DNA of 64,000 nt from Streptomyces rapamycinicus NRRL 5491 (lineage in GTDB: Bacteria; Actinomycetota; Actinomycetes; Streptomycetales; Streptomycetaceae): assembly GCF_024298965.1 (NCBI RefSeq), contig NZ_CP085193.1, positions 1,488,001-1,552,000 of the forward strand, read 5' to 3'. Under the pieces are notes generated by a model. It was not told the DNA's origin. It did no database searches and saw only the letters and a program-made list of their open reading frames with translations. The position numbers were made by a program, and so were the translations under genes. This document shows positions 60,688 through 64,000 of this stretch, in pieces (the stretch's first letter is position 1; the number at the start of each line of letters is the position of its first letter).

Positions 60688-61344
60688 TTGGCCCTCCCCC
60701 ACAGCGCTCAGAGTGCCCCTCGAGTGCCCGGACAGGCAGTGTCCGCCGCCTCGCGGCACGCCACCGGAATGGCCACGCTCGCCCCTGACCTCCATGTGGT
60801 GGCCGGGGACGAGGACTTCTTCCGACACTTCGGCGCCTCGTCCGCCGAGTTGTGCGGCCGCAGCCTGTTCGACCTGCTGCACCCCAGCACCCCCTCCGTC
60901 CTGCGGGAACACTTCTCGCGGCTGCACGACGGGCGGCGCACCCGCTTCACCGAGCGCGTCCTCGGCTACCACTCACGGGGCAAGGTGTTCTCGGGCAAGC
61001 TCACCGGCACGGCCATCCAGGGCCGGTCCGACCGACTCGCGGCCATCGTCGTGATGGTCAAACCGGATGACGAACGACCAGAGGAGGAACCGACCCCCAC
61101 CAGCCAGAAGCTGCTGTCGCCGCTGGAGGCCCGGATACTCGAGGGCGTGGCCACCGGCGCGTCGACCGTACAGATGGCCGCCAAGCTCTATCTCAGCAGA
61201 CAGGGCGTCGAATACCACGTGGGATCCATGTTGCGGAAGATGAAGGCACCCAACCGGGCGGCCTTGGTCTCGCGCGCCTACGCGGCGGGCATGCTGACCG
61301 TCGGCACCTGGCCGGCCCGCGTTCGCCCGGAATTCATCAAGTGA
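60688..61344 (+). CDS. PAS-LuxR transcriptional regulator (PimM family)
   Basis: This is a 218-residue regulator with an N-terminal PAS fold (MATLAPDLHVVAGDEDFFRH, LCGRSLFDLLHPSTP, LTGTAIQGRSDRLAAIVVMV) and a C-terminal LuxR helix-turn-helix (LLSPLEARILEGVATGASTV ... YLSRQGVEYHVGSMLRKMKA). The tail RAYAAGMLTVGTWPARV is the hallmark of the PimM/AmphRIV class that activates polyene macrolide clusters and also controls primary metabolism. No polyketide genes are in the window. TTG 60688 is the longest start but lacks a good ribosome site; ATG 60769 aligns with the PimM start and gives 191 residues. Confidence 0.87.
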   Translation: MALPHSAQSAPRVPGQAVSAASRHATGMATLAPDLHVVAGDEDFFRHFGASSAELCGRSLFDLLHPSTPSVLREHFSRLHDGRRTRFTERVLGYHSRGKVFSGKLTGTAIQGRSDRLAAIVVMVKPDDERPEEEPTPTSQKLLSPLEARILEGVATGASTVQMAAKLYLSRQGVEYHVGSMLRKMKAPNRAALVSRAYAAGMLTVGTWPARVRPEFIK

Positions 61345-61537
61345 CGCAAATCATGTGACGCCGCGTCATACGGAACAGGCCCGGGGCAGTGCCGCCCCGG
61401 GCCTGTCGTCTTCGGCGGCCCGGCCGATACGTCATGACTCCCGCGGCCCGGCCGGTACCTGACGATTCCCGCGGCCCGGCCGATACCTCACGGGTCCCGC
61501 GTGGCACGCCTCCGTCGCTCAGTAGGCTGAGACGGCC

Positions 61538-62374
61538 ATGCGTTCACTCCCCACCGGATCGCGCACCGCGCGACGACGCCCCCGCCCCGGGCTGCCCCGC
61601 GCCCTCCTGCCCGCCGTGGTGGCCGCCTGCGCCGCCGTGACCGCCGCGGGGTGCGCGGCCCAGGCGGGGGTGCGGGACGACGGCGCGGCGCCCTCGCTCT
61701 CGGCACCGGCCAGCGCGGTTCCGCTGTGGCCCCGGTACACCCCCTCGGCCGTGACCACGCCCCGCGAGAAGCCCGACTTCGCCCGCTACCTTCCGGTGGA
61801 CAAGGTCAAGGTGCCCTCGGGCGGACTGGCCGCCCTGTCCGCGAAGAACCTGCTGCTCCACGACCCCAATGTGCCTGCGGTGGTGCAGAAGGAGGTCTCG
61901 CTGTGCCCGGACGGCGGCTACTGCCCGCTGCGGGACACCGTCCACCGCGATCTGACCGGTGACGGCCGGGACGAACTGGTGGTGGCGGCCGATCTGCCGG
62001 CGTTCGAGCGGACGCTGCTTCAGGTCTACACCGCCCCGGGCCGCACGGTCCGTCCCGTGCTGATCTACTGGGGCCCGCCCGGGCTCACCGGCGAAACCTT
62101 CGGCCGTGATCTGCTGATCTCCGCGATCGGCGGAGACGGCCGGGTCACCACCCGCTTCCGCTGGAACGGCACCGTCATGGCGGCCGTGACACCCGAGGAC
62201 GGCACGGCCACCCGGACCCCGCTCCCGGACGGCGCGGCCACCGGGCCCCCCGTCCCGGGTGAGGGCGCGGCCGCCCGGACCGCCGACCCCGGCGCCGCAC
62301 CGGAGGCCGTGCCGAGCAGCACCGGCGCAGCCGCGGACACGGGTACCCGTACGGAGACGAGGACGACGCGATGA
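61538..62374 (+). CDS. CseA-like lipoprotein
   Basis: This is a 278-residue exported lipoprotein. A basic start (SRTARRRPRP), a hydrophobic core and lipobox VTAAGC (Cys about 39) indicate acylation. The mature domain (FARYLPVDKVKVPSGGLAAL, DLTGDGRDELVVAADLP) has an EF-hand-like DLTGDGRDE loop. An Ala/Thr/Pro-rich tail follows. In S. coelicolor cseA encodes a lipoprotein that restrains the CseBC cell-envelope system. This gene occupies the same place ahead of a CseB/CseC-like pair, but no sigE precedes it. The stop overlaps the next start (ATGA). Confidence 0.8.
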   Translation: MRSLPTGSRTARRRPRPGLPRALLPAVVAACAAVTAAGCAAQAGVRDDGAAPSLSAPASAVPLWPRYTPSAVTTPREKPDFARYLPVDKVKVPSGGLAALSAKNLLLHDPNVPAVVQKEVSLCPDGGYCPLRDTVHRDLTGDGRDELVVAADLPAFERTLLQVYTAPGRTVRPVLIYWGPPGLTGETFGRDLLISAIGGDGRVTTRFRWNGTVMAAVTPEDGTATRTPLPDGAATGPPVPGEGAAARTADPGAAPEAVPSSTGAAADTGTRTETRTTR

Positions 62375-63132
62375 CCACCGCCTTCACCCCGCCCGGCCCG
62401 GGCTCCCCGACCGAGGCGCATCTGCTGCTCGTCGAGGACGACGAGGTGATCCGCAATACGGTGCGGATGGCCCTGGAGCGGTACGGCTTCACCGTGTCCA
62501 CCGCGGGCGACGGCCTCACCGGGCTGGAGATCTTCCGGGAGAGGCAGCCCGATCTGCTGCTGCTGGATGTGATGCTGCCCGAACTGGACGGCATCGGACT
62601 GTGCCGCCGGGTCCGCGAGTTCAGCCTGGCGCCGATCCTGATGATGTCCGCGCGCGGTGACTCCCTGGACGTGGTCTCCGGTCTCGAGGCGGGCGCCGAC
62701 GATTATGTGATCAAGCCGTGCGAGAGCGCGGTCCTGGTGGCCCGTATCCGCTCGCTGCTGCGCCGCGCCTCCTTCACCCCCGTGGCCCGCGCCTCGCGCG
62801 CCGAGGCGCGCGGCGGGGCTCCGGAGGCGGATGGCGCGGCCGGTCCCGACACCCTCGTCTTCGGCGATCTGACCATCGACACCCGCGGGATGGAGGTGCG
62901 CCGCGCCGGAGAGCCGCTGGCCCTGACCCCCACCGAACTGCGGATGCTGCTGGAGTTCGCCGGCTCGCCCGGTGTGGTGCTGGAGCGCCGTACGCTGCTC
63001 AGCCGGGTCTGGGACCACGCGTGGCAGGGCGACACCCGTGTGGTCGACCTCCATGTGCAGCGGCTGCGGGCCAAGATAGGCGCCGAACGGATCGAGACGG
63101 TCCGCGGCTTCGGCTACAAGCTGCGGCGCTGA
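62371..63132 (+). CDS. OmpR/PhoB-type response regulator (CseB-like)
   Basis: This is a 253-residue two-component response regulator. The receiver domain has LLVEDDEVIR, phosphoacceptor Asp66 in LLLLDVMLPELDG, the switch Ser in MMSARGD, and Lys in YVIKPCESAVL. The usual KPF reads KPC. After a linker rich in Ala and Gly comes a winged-helix effector domain (LTPTELRMLLEFAGSPGVVL, VDLHVQRLRAKIG, VRGFGYKLR). It resembles CseB along its length. It is translationally coupled to the lipoprotein gene and precedes the kinase by two bases. Likely responds to envelope stress. Confidence 0.93.
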   Translation: MTTAFTPPGPGSPTEAHLLLVEDDEVIRNTVRMALERYGFTVSTAGDGLTGLEIFRERQPDLLLLDVMLPELDGIGLCRRVREFSLAPILMMSARGDSLDVVSGLEAGADDYVIKPCESAVLVARIRSLLRRASFTPVARASRAEARGGAPEADGAAGPDTLVFGDLTIDTRGMEVRRAGEPLALTPTELRMLLEFAGSPGVVLERRTLLSRVWDHAWQGDTRVVDLHVQRLRAKIGAERIETVRGFGYKLRR

Positions 63133-63134
63133 CG

Positions 63135-64000
63135 ATGACGCTGAGATGGCGGATAGTCGCCCTGGTCGCGGCGGCGACCTGTGCCGCCGCGGCCGCGGTG
63201 GGCGTGCTGGTGCACCACGCCTCGCGCGACCGCGAACTGTCCCAGGCGCGTGACGGGGCGCGGACCACGCTCGACCGCGCCGCGGTCATCTACGCCCGCA
63301 CCGGCGCCGTCCAGGGCTCCGGGGCGGTGCTGGACGCGCCCGGGCTCCCCGGGGATCTGCGGCGCCTGGTGGAAAAGGGCCACCAGGGCACCGAGTTCAC
63401 CACCGGCCCGGGCGGGCCCGCGATGTGGGCGGCCCGGCCCGCCGATGACCAAGTCCTGTCCGTACGCCTCGACATGAGCACCACGATGCGCGACATCGGC
63501 GCGCTGGACACCAACATCATCCTGGCCGGGCTGATGACCACCGCCGTGGTGCTGCCGCTGGGGGTGCTGACCGCCGAGCGGATGAGCCGGCGGCTGCGGC
63601 TGGCGGCGGCCACCGCGCGGCGGATCGCGGCCGGGGACCTGGACGCCCGGATCTCCCCCGCCACCCGCCCGCACGACGAGATCGCCGAGATCTCCGGGGC
63701 CGTGGACTCGATGGCCGCCGCGCTGCAGGAGCGGCTGCTCGACGAGCAGCGGTTCACCGCCGATGTGGCGCATGAGCTGCGTACTCCGCTGATGGGTCTG
63801 GTCACCGCCGCCGAGTTGCTCCCACCGGGCGAGGCGGCCGGGTATGTGCGCGACCGCGTGCGGGTGCTGAGCACGCTGGTCGAGGATCTGCTGGAGATCT
63901 CCCGGCTGGACGCGGGGGCGGAGGAGGCCGATCTGTCTCCCTGCCCACTGGGGCCGGTGCTCGAGGAGGCCATCGCGGGCACCGGGCTGCCGGCGCGGCT
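63135..64000 (+). CDS. Sensor histidine kinase (CseC-like), truncated by window edge
   Basis: The first 288 codons of a membrane histidine kinase are present; the frame is still open at the last base. Segments are a short cytosolic start MTLRWRIVALVAAATCAAAA (first helix), an extracytoplasmic sensor loop of about 110 residues, a second helix (LAGLMTTAVVLPLGVL), and a HAMP domain (RRIAAGDLDARISPATRPHD). The H-box ADVAHELRTPL carries His213. The ATP-binding domain lies beyond the window. It is the cognate kinase of the preceding response regulator by operon position; the input is probably a cell-wall signal as for CseC. Confidence 0.92.
   Translation, partial: MTLRWRIVALVAAATCAAAAAVGVLVHHASRDRELSQARDGARTTLDRAAVIYARTGAVQGSGAVLDAPGLPGDLRRLVEKGHQGTEFTTGPGGPAMWAARPADDQVLSVRLDMSTTMRDIGALDTNIILAGLMTTAVVLPLGVLTAERMSRRLRLAAATARRIAAGDLDARISPATRPHDEIAEISGAVDSMAAALQERLLDEQRFTADVAHELRTPLMGLVTAAELLPPGEAAGYVRDRVRVLSTLVEDLLEISRLDAGAEEADLSPCPLGPVLEEAIAGTGLPAR

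Overview
The window is high-GC actinobacterial DNA, almost certainly from a Streptomyces chromosome. Supporting signs are GTG and TTG starts with GGAGG-type ribosome binding sites, Tat and lipoprotein secretion signals on many hydrolases, F420-type flavin enzymes, a SigB-group sigma factor, a PAS-LuxR regulator of the PimM type, Cse-like signalling genes, and sugar ABC transporters without their own ATPase. There is no rRNA, tRNA, CRISPR array, integrase or transposase.

Layout. 1-6430 holds a cut-off DnaK paralogue, a soluble transhydrogenase, and small units (DUF1275 membrane protein; CGNR-type regulator divergent from a ketopantoate-reductase-like gene; DUF2000 protein; AsnC regulator). 6511-14674 is a self-contained catabolic island: an NCS1 permease and a SnoaL/flavin-reductase fusion face a flavin monooxygenase, two tandem AA_synth proteins, an alpha/beta hydrolase, an aldehyde dehydrogenase and a GntR/FCD regulator, with shared operator-like half sites at the promoters. 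14889-23902 contains a Tat-exported GH3 enzyme, an AEC transporter, a SigB-type sigma factor, an SDR, a C39-like peptidase, an F420-type oxidoreductase pair, DUF2267, an HdeD-like protein and a probable 52-residue membrane protein.

24050-53247 is dominated by secreted polysaccharide-degrading enzymes with local regulators. These are an exo-glucosaminidase (GH2) and a GH75 chitosanase carrying matching palindromic operators; a GH16 laminarinase-like enzyme beside a GH1/ABC/ROK beta-glucoside uptake unit; and a LacI-controlled group (GH5-like enzyme, DUF1996 protein, beta-helix protein) with three GAGCGCTC boxes. Interspersed are an eRF1-like protein, a PolX-uracil glycosylase operon, an S1 protease with long Gly/Ala/Asp repeats, rhamnose mutarotase, a type II dehydroquinase and a DeoR-SIS-aldolase amino-sugar-like unit.

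53350-64000 carries a STAS protein overlapping an ECF sigma factor, a DUF6296 protein, a 1501-residue P-type ATPase, a basic membrane protein with 11-residue repeats, the PAS-LuxR regulator, and a lipoprotein-response regulator-histidine kinase operon that runs off the window.

Two themes stand out. One is transcription logic readable from the DNA: several TTGACR-N17/18 promoters with palindromes at or just after +1. The other is unusually frequent tandem duplication at gene ends, culminating in a roughly 0.75-kb array of 26-bp monomers organised into 78-bp higher-order units inside a perfect 23-bp inverted repeat. Starts were chosen from ribosome binding sites and family alignments from memory; no database search was run.
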